Assembly: GCA_026993645.1 (NCBI GenBank)
Contig: JALWSQ010000293.1
Span: 1-34,579, forward strand
DNA: 34,579 nt
Origin: Thiohalobacter sp.
GTDB lineage: Bacteria > Pseudomonadota > Gammaproteobacteria > Thiohalobacterales > Thiohalobacteraceae
Direction: 5' to 3'
Shown here: in pieces, positions 1-9,178 of the stretch
How the letters are laid out: each line of letters starts with the position of its first letter
How positions within the stretch are numbered: position 1 is the first letter of the stretch
Position numbers and translations under genes: made by a program
The notes under the pieces: model-generated
What the model saw: the letters and a program-made list of their open reading frames with translations, nothing else
What the model was told of the DNA's origin: nothing
Database searches by the model: none

Positions 1-35
1 CTGCCAGCCGCCGCCGTTCCGCCTCTTCCTTCTGC

Positions 36-632
36 TTGAGATCCGCGGCCTTGCGCCGAGCAGAGGAGGCCCGCAAGCGGGCCGAGGCCGAGGCCCGGCG
101 CAAGGCCGCGGAACTCAAGCAGAAGGAAGAGGCGGAACGGCGGCGGCTGGCAGAGGCGCGGAGCAAGGCCGAGGCCGCGCGGAAGAAGGCGGAGGCGGAA
201 CGCAAGCGGGCCGAGGCGGCGCGCAGGAAGGCAGAAGCCGCCCGCCGCAAGGCTGCGGAGGCCGCTCGGCGCAAGGCCGAGGAACAGCGCCTACGGGCCC
301 AGGCCCAGCGCGAACAGGCGGCGCTGGAAGCGGCCCGGCGCAAGGCGGACGACCGCCTGATCCGGGATTACACCGGGCGCATCCGGGACAAGGTGCAGCG
401 CAACTGGATCCGTCCACCGGGGGTGGCCAGGGGGCTCTCCTGCACCGTGGAGGTCCAGCTGCTGCCGGACGGTGATGTCAAGCAGGTGCGGATCGTGAAG
501 AGCAGTGGTGATACGGGTTTCGACCGGTCGGTGGAACAGGCGGTACTGCGGGCGGCGCCCTTGCCGCTGCCGCCGGACGTGCGGCTGTTCGACCGCTTCC
601 GGGTGACCCATTTCGTGTTCAAGCCGGAATGA
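36..632 (+). CDS. tolA: TolA, 5' truncated: Lys/Ala/Glu-rich helical domain plus C-terminal TonB/TolA-like domain
   Basis: KAEAARRKAEAARRK repeats followed by YTGRIRDKVQRNWIRPPGVARGLSCTVEVQLLPDGDVKQVRIVKSSGDTGFDRSVEQAV; directly upstream of tolB. The ATG at 36 lies inside a terminal inverted repeat and is not the real start. Confidence 0.9.
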   Translation: MRSAALRRAEEARKRAEAEARRKAAELKQKEEAERRRLAEARSKAEAARKKAEAERKRAEAARRKAEAARRKAAEAARRKAEEQRLRAQAQREQAALEAARRKADDRLIRDYTGRIRDKVQRNWIRPPGVARGLSCTVEVQLLPDGDVKQVRIVKSSGDTGFDRSVEQAVLRAAPLPLPPDVRLFDRFRVTHFVFKPE

Positions 633-645
633 GGACGGGAGGGCG

Positions 646-1986
646 ATGGCAGTGAAGGGGCCGGGAGAGGGAACGAGAGGGTTGCACGGCAGGTCGATCC
701 GGTGGTGGCTGTGCCTGCTGGCCCTGGTACTGGCCCCGGCCGCGCGGGCCGTGCTGACCATCGAGATCACCGGTGGTGTGGAGGGGGCCCTGCCGATCGC
801 CGTGGTGCCCTTCGGCTGGCAGGGCCGGGGGCCGGTGCCGGCGCCCGTGGGCCGTATCGTGGCCGACGACCTGCGCCGCAGCGGGCGGTTCAAGCCCCTG
901 CCCGAGGCGGACCTGGTGTCCCGTCCCACCCGGGGTTCGCAGGTGAACTTCAAGGATTGGCGTCTGCTGGGGGTGGACAGTCTGGTGATCGGGCGGGTGC
1001 TGGCCAAGGGGGGCGACACCTACACGGTGCAGTTCCAGCTGTTCGACGTGTTGCAGGGGCGGCAGCTGGCGGGTTACAGCGTGCCCGCGCGGCGGGCGGA
1101 ACTGCGCCACCTGGCCCACTACATCAGTGACCTGGTCTACGAGACTCTCACCGGCCAGCGGGGGGCCTTCAACACCCGTATCGCCTATGTCACGGTCCGG
1201 GGACAGGGAAAACAGCGCGAATACGCACTCAAGGTCGCGGATGCCGACGGTCATGATCCGAAGACCGTAGTGCGGTCCCGGCAGCCGCTGATGTCGCCGG
1301 CCTGGTCGCCGGACGCCAGCCGGCTGGCCTATGTCTCCTTCGAGCACGGCAATGCCGAGATCTATGTCCAGGACCTGGCCACTGGCCAGCGTCGGCTGGT
1401 GGCGGGCTTCGCCGGCATCAATGGGGCCCCGGCCTGGTCGCCGGACGGAAGCCGCCTGGCATTGACCCTGTCCCGCGATGGCAACCCGGAGATCTACCTC
1501 CTGACCCTGGCCGATGGCACCCTGCAGCGATTCACCCATCAGCCGGCCATCGATACCGAGCCGGTTTGGTCACCCGACGGTCACGACATCCTGTTCACCT
1601 CGGATCGCGGTGGTTCACCCCAGCTCTACCGCAAGCCGCTCAGCGGCGGCCCGGCCCGCCGGGTCACCTTCGAGGGCAGCTACAATACCAGCGCGGACTA
1701 TGCGCCGGACGGCAAGCAGATCGCATTCATCCATCGGGACCAGGCCGGCCATTACCGGGTGGCGGTACTGGATCTGGCCACCGGCCTGATGCGCGTCCTG
1801 AGCAAGGGAAGCCTGGACGAGTCGCCCAGTTTCGCGCCCAACGGCAGCATGGTGTTGTTCGCCACCGAGGAGAACGGTCACGGCGTGCTGGCCGCGGTCT
1901 CCGTCGACGGGCGGGTCTCCCAGCGGTTGCGGTTCCAGGAAGGTGACGTGCGCGAACCGGCCTGGTCACCCTTCATGCCCAGGTGA
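646..1986 (+). CDS. tolB: Tol-Pal system beta-propeller protein TolB
   Basis: N-terminal signal, repeated PAWSPDGSRLA / EPVWSPDGHDILFTSDRGG PD40 motifs, position between tolA and pal. Confidence 0.97.
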   Translation: MAVKGPGEGTRGLHGRSIRWWLCLLALVLAPAARAVLTIEITGGVEGALPIAVVPFGWQGRGPVPAPVGRIVADDLRRSGRFKPLPEADLVSRPTRGSQVNFKDWRLLGVDSLVIGRVLAKGGDTYTVQFQLFDVLQGRQLAGYSVPARRAELRHLAHYISDLVYETLTGQRGAFNTRIAYVTVRGQGKQREYALKVADADGHDPKTVVRSRQPLMSPAWSPDASRLAYVSFEHGNAEIYVQDLATGQRRLVAGFAGINGAPAWSPDGSRLALTLSRDGNPEIYLLTLADGTLQRFTHQPAIDTEPVWSPDGHDILFTSDRGGSPQLYRKPLSGGPARRVTFEGSYNTSADYAPDGKQIAFIHRDQAGHYRVAVLDLATGLMRVLSKGSLDESPSFAPNGSMVLFATEENGHGVLAAVSVDGRVSQRLRFQEGDVREPAWSPFMPR

Positions 1987-2044
1987 GCCGCGACCGGCGG
2001 TAGGGCAAGGGACGGTTTTCTGGCATGATCGAGGAGTGGGTACC

Positions 2045-2620
2045 ATGACGAATTGGCTGAAATGGCTGGGAATGGCGGGGGCGGTACTGGTACTGGCGGC
2101 CTGTGGAACCCTGGGGGGCGGCAAGGGTGGCAGCCATGCCGGAGGGGGTGCCGTGGTGGAGGAGCCGGGCGCGGCGGCCGGGACGACCGGGACGGGGAGT
2201 ACCGGTGGCGGTGCCCGGAGCCAGGGCGTGGAACTGGGTGGGCGCGACTTCGTTGCCCGGGCCCTGCATGACCCCCAGAGTCCGCTGGCGCGGCGCACCA
2301 TCTATTTCGACTTCGACAGCGCCACGGTGCGTCCGGAGGACCGCAAGCTGCTGGAGGCCCATGCCAAGTTTTTGGCCGACCACCCCAAGCTCCGGGTGAC
2401 CCTGGAGGGGCATACCGACGAACGGGGTTCGCGAGAATACAACCTTGCACTGGGGGACCGCCGGGCACGGGCCGTGCAGCGGTTGCTGGAGTTCATGGGT
2501 GCCGCACCGGAACAGCTGCGCACCCTGAGTTATGGCGAGGAAAAGCCCGCTGATCCCGGTCACAACGAGGCGGCCTGGGCCAAGAACCGGCGGGTCGAGA
2601 TCGTCTACGAGGGTTATTGA
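2045..2620 (+). CDS. pal: Peptidoglycan-associated lipoprotein Pal
   Basis: Lipobox LVLAAC; OmpA-like domain IYFDFDSATVRPEDRKLLEAHAKFLADHPKLRVTLEGHTDERGSREYNLALGDRRA. Confidence 0.97.
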   Translation: MTNWLKWLGMAGAVLVLAACGTLGGGKGGSHAGGGAVVEEPGAAAGTTGTGSTGGGARSQGVELGGRDFVARALHDPQSPLARRTIYFDFDSATVRPEDRKLLEAHAKFLADHPKLRVTLEGHTDERGSREYNLALGDRRARAVQRLLEFMGAAPEQLRTLSYGEEKPADPGHNEAAWAKNRRVEIVYEGY

Positions 2621-2621
2621 T

Positions 2622-3437
2622 ATGATCGGCTGGCGAGGGTACCTGACAGGCGGAGTGGCGCTGGTGCTGGCGGGCACGGCCCTGGCAGCCGGGCAGCAGG
2701 GCGGGCCCGCACCCGCCTCGGTGGAGGCGAGGCTGCAGCGTATCGAGCGGTTGCTGGGCAGCCAGGGGCTGGTGGACATGCTGACGCGGCTCGACCAGCT
2801 GCAACAGGACGTGCAGACCCTGCGTGGCCAGCTGGAGGTGCAGGGCCACCGCCTGGAGCAGCTGCAGAAGCGCCAGCGCGATCTCTACATCGACCTGGAC
2901 CGGCGGCTGCAGGCACTGGAGAGCAGGGGAACAGTGGCGGCAGCACCGGCGCCGGGTGCCGGCCGGGCGCCCGCGGCACCGGCCGGGGCGGGCGCCCGGG
3001 CCCCGGGACAAGCGACCGCAACGGCAACGACGGCCGCGACGGCCGACGAGGCCGAGGCGCGCAAGGCCTATGAGGCGGCCCTGCAGATGTTGCGCGACGG
3101 TCGTTACGACGATGCCGCCGCGGCCTACCAGGCCTTCCTGAAGCGGTTCCCCGGCAGCAGCTATGCCGACAATGCCCAATACTGGCTGGGGGAGACCCGC
3201 TACGTCACGCGCCAGTTCGCAGCGGCGCAGGCCGCCTTCGGCAAGGTGGTGTCCCAGTTTCCCGATTCCCCCAAGCGGCCGGATGCCGAGCTCAAGCTGG
3301 GTTTCATCCAGTACGAACTCGGGCACTGGGACAAGGCCCGGGCACAGCTGCAGGCCGTGGTGAGCCGCTACCCGGACAGCACCGCGGCGCGGCTGGCCAA
3401 GGAACGGTTGGCTCGGATGGAAAAGGAAGGACACTGA
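2622..3437 (+). CDS. cpoB: Cell division coordinator CpoB (YbgF), coiled coil plus TPR
   Basis: Signal peptide, N-terminal coiled coil, C-terminal TPR (AYQAFLKRFPGSSYADNAQYWLGETRY), directly after pal. Confidence 0.93.
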   Translation: MIGWRGYLTGGVALVLAGTALAAGQQGGPAPASVEARLQRIERLLGSQGLVDMLTRLDQLQQDVQTLRGQLEVQGHRLEQLQKRQRDLYIDLDRRLQALESRGTVAAAPAPGAGRAPAAPAGAGARAPGQATATATTAATADEAEARKAYEAALQMLRDGRYDDAAAAYQAFLKRFPGSSYADNAQYWLGETRYVTRQFAAAQAAFGKVVSQFPDSPKRPDAELKLGFIQYELGHWDKARAQLQAVVSRYPDSTAARLAKERLARMEKEGH

Positions 3438-3492
3438 GGGGAATCAGGGCAGCGGTGGCCATCCGCCCCGCCGCCTGTAGTAAACTGCGGTC

Positions 3493-4176
3493 ATGGAGCC
3501 GTCTGCCGAGGGTGGGCGGTCCGCGGCCAGGGGCGCGGACAGCCTGCGCGTCACCGAGATATTCCTTTCCCTCCAGGGGGAGGGCGACAGCACGGGTTGG
3601 CCCACGGTGTTCGTGCGGCTGACCGGCTGTCCCCTGCGCTGCCATTATTGCGATACCCCCTATGCCTTCCATGGTGGCGAACGCATCGCCATTCCGGAGA
3701 TCCTGCGGCGGGTGGCGGGCTACGGCGTGCGCCACCTGACCCTCACCGGTGGCGAGCCGCTGGCGCAGCCCGCCGCCCTGCCCCTGCTGAGTGCCCTCTG
3801 TGACCAGGGGTACCGGGTGTCGCTGGAGACCAGCGGGGCATTGGACCTGGCCGAGGTCGATCGGCGGGTGGTCAAGGTCATGGATCTCAAGACCCCCGGT
3901 TCGGGTGAGGTGGAGCGCAACCGTTACTGCAATCTCGAGCACCTGGCGCCCCAGGACCAGGTCAAGTTCGTCATCTGCGACCGGGTCGATTACGACTGGG
4001 CCAGGGAGCAGATCGCCCACTATGATCTCACCGCCTTCTGTCAGGTGTTGTTGTCCCCGGCCAGCGGGCGCCAGGATGCCCGCGAGCTGGCCGAATGGGT
4101 GCTGGCCGACCGGTTGCCGGTCCGGTTCCAGATCCAGCTGCACAAGGTGCTCTGGGGCGAGGCCCGGGGACGATGA
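3493..4176 (+). CDS. queE: 7-carboxy-7-deazaguanine synthase QueE (radical SAM)
   Basis: [38 protein letters not shown] and [11 protein letters not shown]; next to queC. Confidence 0.95.
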   Translation: MEPSAEGGRSAARGADSLRVTEIFLSLQGEGDSTGWPTVFVRLTGCPLRCHYCDTPYAFHGGERIAIPEILRRVAGYGVRHLTLTGGEPLAQPAALPLLSALCDQGYRVSLETSGALDLAEVDRRVVKVMDLKTPGSGEVERNRYCNLEHLAPQDQVKFVICDRVDYDWAREQIAHYDLTAFCQVLLSPASGRQDARELAEWVLADRLPVRFQIQLHKVLWGEARGR

Positions 4177-4880
4177 CCGGGCGCGGTCAGGCCAGGGCAG
4201 TGGTGCTGTTGTCGGGTGGGCTGGATTCGGCCACCACCCTGGCGGTGGCACGGGATCAGGGCTATGCCTGCCACGCCCTGAGCCTGGACTACGGGCAGCG
4301 TCATCGTGCGGAGCTGGCCGCCGCACGGCGGGTGGCGGCGGCGCTGGGGGTGAGGGAACACAAGGTGATCCCGCTCGATCTCACCTGCATTGGCGGCTCG
4401 GCCCTGACCGACCCCGGGATCCCGGTACCCGACGCCCCCAGCGAAGGGATTCCAGTGACCTATGTACCGGCCCGCAATACGGTTTTTCTGGCGCTGGCCC
4501 TGGGCTGGGCAGAGACCCTGGGGGCGCACGACATCTTCATCGGGGTCAATGCGGTGGACTATTCCGGCTACCCGGACTGCCGCCCGGAATACATCGCCGC
4601 CTTCGAGCGTCTTTCCAACCTGGCCACCCGCGCCGGCGTGGAGGGCGAGCGCTTCCATGTCCGGGCGCCGCTGATCGATCTGACCAAGGCCGACATCATC
4701 CGCCTGGGACAGCGGTTGGGCCTGGACTACGGGCTCACGGTATCCTGTTATGCCGCCGACGAGGCGGGCCGTGCCTGCGGTCGGTGCGATGCCTGCCGCA
4801 TCCGGGCAGCGGGGTTCGCAGCGGCCGGGGTGGCCGATCCCACCCGCTACCGAGCGGGTGTGGCCAGGCAGAACGATTGA
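4173..4880 (+). CDS. queC: 7-cyano-7-deazaguanine synthase QueC
   Basis: [36 protein letters not shown]-terminal CxxCxxC-type Zn motif [14 protein letters not shown] overlap with queE. Confidence 0.96.
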   Translation: MTGRGQARAVVLLSGGLDSATTLAVARDQGYACHALSLDYGQRHRAELAAARRVAAALGVREHKVIPLDLTCIGGSALTDPGIPVPDAPSEGIPVTYVPARNTVFLALALGWAETLGAHDIFIGVNAVDYSGYPDCRPEYIAAFERLSNLATRAGVEGERFHVRAPLIDLTKADIIRLGQRLGLDYGLTVSCYAADEAGRACGRCDACRIRAAGFAAAGVADPTRYRAGVARQND

Positions 4881-4914
4881 ATCCAGGGGCCCGGGGCCCC
4901 GCAGACGGCAGGGG

Positions 4915-6147
4915 ATGACGATGGAACTGAGTGTTTCACAGCAGGTGTTTGCATGGGGCTTCGGCATGGCGGCGGTCATGGGGGCCGTGGTCAACCGGAC
5001 CAATTTCTGCACCATGGGTGCGGTATCGGACTGGGTCAACATGAACGACACCGGCCGGTTCCGGTCCTGGGTCTTCGCCATGGCGGTGGCCATCGTCGGT
5101 GTGCTGCTGTTGCAGGCAACGGGGCGGGTGGCTGTCGACCTCGCCGTGAACGGCAACGAGGCCTTCCCCCCTTATCGCACGCCCATGTTCGCCTGGCCGC
5201 GCTACGTCCTCGGCGGGCTGCTGTTCGGCATCGGCATGACCCTGGGCAGCGGCTGTGGCAACAAGACCCTGATCCGCATCGGTGGTGGCAACCTGAAGTC
5301 ACTGCTTGTGCTGGCCACCATGGCGGTGGGAGCCTACCTGATGATGTACACCAATTTCATGGGCACCCTGTTCCTGCCCTGGATGAAGCCCCTGTTCATC
5401 GACCTCTCCGCCCATGGCATCGACAGCCAGGGTCTGGGCCAGCTGCTGGCCAGCCTGTCCGGTGGTGACCTGGCCATGGTGCGCTATGTCGTCGGTGGCC
5501 TGGTGGCGCTGGGCCTGCTGGTGTGGGCTTTCCGTTCCCCCGATTTCCGGGGGCGCGCCGATCTGGTGCTGGGCGGCGGTGTCGTCGGCCTGGCCGTGGT
5601 GGGCGCCTGGGACGTCACCGCCGGGCCCCTGGGGCAGAGCTGGCTGGAGGAGGCGGAGTTCATGGATCAGCCACCGCTGCACGTGGCTGCCCAATCCTAT
5701 ACCTTCGTGTCACCGACGGGGGATCTCTTGAACTGGCTGCACAGCGGCCTGGCCGGCCACCTGATCAGTTTCGGCATGGTGGCGGCGGCGGGGGTGATCG
5801 TCGGTTCCTTCCTCTATGCCCTGTTGTCACGCAGCTTCCGCATCGAGTGGTTCGCCTCCTTCGGTGATTTCCTGCGCCACCTGGCGGGGGGCTTTCTCAT
5901 GGGGATCGGCGGCGTCCTGGGGATGGGCTGCACCATCGGTCAGGGGGTGACCGGCGTCTCCACCCTGGCGCTGGGCAGTTTCCTGACCTTTGCCAGCATC
6001 GCCCTGGGGGCCGCCCTGACCATGAAGGTGGAGCTGTATCGCCTGGTATACGAGGGGGAGGCCGGGTTCCTGTCGGCGCTGGTGACCGGGATGGCGGATC
6101 TCCACCTGCTGCCCTCGGGGATGCGCAGGTTCGATCCCGTCTCCTGA
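4915..6147 (+). CDS. YeeE/YedE family (TsuA-like) sulfur-compound transporter
   Basis: Multi-spanning membrane protein with paired Cys motifs typical of the family: NRTNFCTMGAVSDW, GMTLGSGCGNKTLIR, GGVLGMGCTIGQGVTGVS. Confidence 0.88.
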   Translation: MTMELSVSQQVFAWGFGMAAVMGAVVNRTNFCTMGAVSDWVNMNDTGRFRSWVFAMAVAIVGVLLLQATGRVAVDLAVNGNEAFPPYRTPMFAWPRYVLGGLLFGIGMTLGSGCGNKTLIRIGGGNLKSLLVLATMAVGAYLMMYTNFMGTLFLPWMKPLFIDLSAHGIDSQGLGQLLASLSGGDLAMVRYVVGGLVALGLLVWAFRSPDFRGRADLVLGGGVVGLAVVGAWDVTAGPLGQSWLEEAEFMDQPPLHVAAQSYTFVSPTGDLLNWLHSGLAGHLISFGMVAAAGVIVGSFLYALLSRSFRIEWFASFGDFLRHLAGGFLMGIGGVLGMGCTIGQGVTGVSTLALGSFLTFASIALGAALTMKVELYRLVYEGEAGFLSALVTGMADLHLLPSGMRRFDPVS

Positions 6148-6155
6148 GCGCCCGA

Positions 6156-6179
6156 CCCGGGGGTTTGCCTGCCCCCGGG
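6156..6179 (+). terminator. Hairpin after the YeeE-family gene (stem cccggggg/cccccggg)
   Basis: 8-bp perfect stem, 8-nt loop, 9 bp after the stop codon; no downstream T-run. Confidence 0.4.
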
Positions 6180-6192
6180 GCTGCGGTATGAT
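6165..6192 (+). promoter_or_regulatory. Sigma-70 type promoter for tRNA-Lys: TTGCCT-N16-TATGAT
   Basis: -35 at 6165-6170, -10 at 6187-6192, tRNA begins at 6210. Confidence 0.65.
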
Positions 6193-6209
6193 CATGCGCC
6201 CGTCGTTTC

Positions 6210-6285
6210 GGGCCGTTAGCTCAGTTGGTAGAGCATCCGGCTTTTAACCGGCTGGTCGAAGGTTCGAGTCCTTCACGGCCCACCA
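6210..6285 (+). tRNA. tRNA-Lys(TTT), CCA encoded
   Basis: Acceptor gggccgt/acggccc, anticodon arm CCGG-CTTTTAA-CCGG, GGTTCGAGTCC T-arm, terminal CCA. Confidence 0.97.
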
Positions 6286-6312
6286 AGTATCCATCCGACC
6301 CCGACAGGTGAT

Positions 6313-6338
6313 GAGGCCCGGGCAGTTGCCCGGGCCTC
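6313..6338. terminator. GC-rich perfect hairpin between tRNA-Lys and the soxB 3' end
   Basis: gaggcccgggca-gt-tgcccgggcctc; between convergent transcription units; no clear T-tract. Confidence 0.5.
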
Positions 6339-6366
6339 GTGTCAGCAGGCCGGTGCTGCCCGCCGC

Positions 6367-8106
6367 CTACACCGGTTCGTAACCGGGATTGTCCTTCACA
6401 TTCTTTAGTCGGGGCACGTTGAGATCGATGTGGTCGATGACCTTACGGCTGCGCAGGTACTCGGCCACCACGTCCCACACCGGCCGCCCCTCCAGCGGCC
6501 GGGAAACACTGGCCCAGCCGGCCACGGCATAGGCCTTGTTCGGGGCCAGCGGCTCACCGTCGAGTTCCATGTCGGAGATGCGGTGACCGATGTCGGCAGA
6601 GGGGTCGATGCTGTACCTGAGGCCGCCCACCCGCACCATGTCGCCGCCCTGCTGATAGTAGGGATCCTTGTTGAACAGGTTGTCGGCCACGTCCTCCAGG
6701 ATGTTCTTGATCTGGGCGCCGGTATAGTTGTTCAGGGTGACCGTCGGATAGGTGATGGCGGTCTGGGTCATCACGTCGTCGAAGGTGATGGGGGAGCCTG
6801 GCAGCACGCTCACCCCCCAGCGGAAGCCCGGTGACAGCGAGATCTGGGCACCCATGACGTCCATCAGGGCATCGCAGATGAGCTGGTCGAAGGTGCCGTT
6901 GAAGTTGCCCCGCCGGTAGAGCAGGGTATCGGTGGTGGCCAGGGTCTCGTCCAGCTTGTGGGCGAAGGGCTTGCGCACCTGCTCGATGTGGGCCTGCATC
7001 TGTGGGTCCGGCGGCAGCAGGTTGCTGAACACCGGCAGCAGGCGGTAGCGGTGGCCGCGCACCTTGCCGCCCCTGACGTCCAGGTCCAGTACACCGAGGA
7101 ACTTGCCATTGGAACCGGCATTGGTGACCAGGGTCTTGCCCCCACCGTTGCTCACCAGGATGGGCTTGGGTACGGCATCGTGGGTATGGCCCCCCATGAT
7201 GGCATCGATGCCTTGCACCCGGGTGGCCATCTTGAGATCCACATCCATGCCATTGTGCGACAGGACGACGACTACCTGGGCACCCTTGCCCCGCACCTCG
7301 TCCACCATCTGCTGCATACGGTCGTCGCGGATACCGAAGCTCCAGTCCGGGATCATGTAGCGTGGATTGGCGATGGGGGTGTAGGGGAAGGCCTGGCCGA
7401 TGACGGCCGTGGGTACCCCGTTGAGTTCCCTGATGACGTAGGCCGGGAAGACCGGCTCCTCCCACTCGTTGTCCAGCACGTTCTGGGCGACGAAGTCGAT
7501 CTTGCCCTTGAAGTCCTTGTCGATGATCTCCTTGACCCGCTTCGCGCCGTAGGTCATCTCCCAGTGCGGCGTCATGACGTCGACGCCGAGCAGCAGCTGG
7601 GCGTCGACCATGTCCTGGCCCTGGGTCCAGAGCGCCGTGGCCGAGCCCTGCCAGGTATCGCCGCCGTCCAGCAGCAGTGCCCCCGGGCGCTGGGCGCGGA
7701 TCCATTTGATCAGGGTGGCAAGGTGGGCGAATCCGCCCACCTTGCCGAAGCGGCGCGCGGCCTCGGCGAAGTCGAGATAGGTGAAGGCATAGGCCTCGCG
7801 GCTGCCGGGGCGGATACCGTAGCGTTGCAACAGGTGTTTACCGACGATATGCGGCACCCGCCCGCGCATGCTGGCGACGCCGAGGTTGATGTTGGGCTCG
7901 CGGAAGTAGACCGGGTTGAGCTGGGCATGGGCATCGGTGAAATGGAGGATGGAGACATTGCCGAAGGGTGGCAGCTCGTAGTAGCGGGAAGGGCCCTTGG
8001 GATGGGTGCCAGTGGCCGCCAGGCCCGGTTCCGCCGCCGCCAGGTCGAAGCCGGAGGCGGCGGCGATGGCCAGCAGCTGCAGGAATTCACGACGGGAAAT
8101 GTGCAT
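6367..8106 (-). CDS. soxB: Thiosulfohydrolase SoxB
   Basis: Tat-like N-terminus (SRREFLQLLAIAAASGFDLAAA), ILHFTDAHAQLNPVYFREPNIN, LLLDGGDTWQGSATALWTQGQDMVDAQ, IMGGHTHDAVPKP. Confidence 0.97.
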   Translation of the reverse strand: MHISRREFLQLLAIAAASGFDLAAAEPGLAATGTHPKGPSRYYELPPFGNVSILHFTDAHAQLNPVYFREPNINLGVASMRGRVPHIVGKHLLQRYGIRPGSREAYAFTYLDFAEAARRFGKVGGFAHLATLIKWIRAQRPGALLLDGGDTWQGSATALWTQGQDMVDAQLLLGVDVMTPHWEMTYGAKRVKEIIDKDFKGKIDFVAQNVLDNEWEEPVFPAYVIRELNGVPTAVIGQAFPYTPIANPRYMIPDWSFGIRDDRMQQMVDEVRGKGAQVVVVLSHNGMDVDLKMATRVQGIDAIMGGHTHDAVPKPILVSNGGGKTLVTNAGSNGKFLGVLDLDVRGGKVRGHRYRLLPVFSNLLPPDPQMQAHIEQVRKPFAHKLDETLATTDTLLYRRGNFNGTFDQLICDALMDVMGAQISLSPGFRWGVSVLPGSPITFDDVMTQTAITYPTVTLNNYTGAQIKNILEDVADNLFNKDPYYQQGGDMVRVGGLRYSIDPSADIGHRISDMELDGEPLAPNKAYAVAGWASVSRPLEGRPVWDVVAEYLRSRKVIDHIDLNVPRLKNVKDNPGYEPV

Positions 8107-8234
8107 CGAGTGATTGCTCCGCTCTGCACCGGGCCGGGGTGGTCCGGTGCCTGGGTTGATATCGGTTCGCTATAGGGACGGCAGCGGTGGCTGCATTATT
8201 CCCCCGGCCACGGTTGGTCGTTCCCCCCACAAGG

Positions 8235-8266
8235 AAAAAGACCCAGCCGATGTCTCGGCTGGGTCT
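8235..8266 (-). terminator. Rho-independent terminator between soxA and soxB
   Basis: On the minus strand: AGACCCAGCCGA-GACA-TCGGCTGGGTCT-TTTT; 12-bp perfect stem followed by a T-tract. Confidence 0.85.
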
Positions 8267-8290
8267 GGTCGTGGGCGGCCTGGCCGGCAC

Positions 8291-9130
8291 CTATTGGCGA
8301 TAGGCCGGTGCATTGACCGGCTGGCCGTTGCTCATGTAGGTGAGGAAGTATTCCAGGGCCTTGTACTCGTCGCTCTGAGCCTTGAACGGCTTGGCCCGCA
8401 CCTGCTTGTTGCAGCCCGCGAAGCGGCGGTGCAGGGTGCCCAACGAGCCCCACTTGGCACGGTAGACCGGGAAGCCCGTGGGCTGGCCGAGAGACGGGCT
8501 GAGAATATTGGCCCGGATCCGGTTGCCGGCGTTGTACATGTGGCAGTCCGCGCAGGACATGTTGAGCTGTCCCCGCTTGGCGTAGAAATGGAACTTGCCC
8601 CGCTCGTAGGCGGCCAGGGCCCGTGGGTCGTTGGGGACCTTGATGTTCAGGCGCTTGCCACGGGAGGTGCTGGCCATGTAGGCCGAGATCTGCGCCAGCT
8701 TGCCCTTCTTCCATTTCAGGGGCTTCTCGCCGTTGTCCTTGCGGCACTGGTTGATGGCCCATTCCAGGGTGACGATCTTACCGGTCTTGCTGTCGAAGTA
8801 GGGGTAGTTCTGGCGGATGCCGATGCCGCCGTTGGGAAAACAGCTGGCATAGGTCTTGCCGTTCTTGAACGGCGTCTCGAACAGCTTCTTGCCCTTTGCC
8901 AAGGCCGGCTCAAAGGGCGGGAAGTCCATGATGGAGACCCATTGGTCCCGCCGGTCCTGGGGTCCCACGGCGTAGGTGCCATCCGCAAAATCGTCGAACT
9001 TGAGGTCCGGGAAGCGCTTCTGGAAATAGGCCCGGAAGGCCTTCAGGTCCTGTTCCGGCGATGCCTGTGCCGGGACCGCCAATAGGGCGGTCAGCCCCAG
9101 GGCCGCCAGGGTTCCAATCAATCGTTTCAT
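8291..9130 (-). CDS. soxA: Sulfur oxidation c-type cytochrome SoxA (single CxxCH)
   Basis: Signal peptide, LNMSCADCHMYNAGNRIRANILSPSLGQPTGFPVYRAKWGSLGTLHRRFAGCNKQ. Confidence 0.95.
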   Translation of the reverse strand: MKRLIGTLAALGLTALLAVPAQASPEQDLKAFRAYFQKRFPDLKFDDFADGTYAVGPQDRRDQWVSIMDFPPFEPALAKGKKLFETPFKNGKTYASCFPNGGIGIRQNYPYFDSKTGKIVTLEWAINQCRKDNGEKPLKWKKGKLAQISAYMASTSRGKRLNIKVPNDPRALAAYERGKFHFYAKRGQLNMSCADCHMYNAGNRIRANILSPSLGQPTGFPVYRAKWGSLGTLHRRFAGCNKQVRAKPFKAQSDEYKALEYFLTYMSNGQPVNAPAYRQ

Positions 9131-9178
9131 TTGTATCAGCCTCCTTCCGTCAGGTTGTGTCCTGAACGTCCTCTGGGA

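Noticed and set aside
61-360. Novel tandem-repeat protein or satellite in the AAGGCCGAGGCG-rich stretch
   Set aside because: This is the normal Lys/Ala/Glu-rich helical domain of TolA.
6958-8175. 405-aa plus-strand ORF opposite soxB
   Set aside because: No motifs and H/G/D/V-rich antisense composition; soxB on the other strand is unambiguous.
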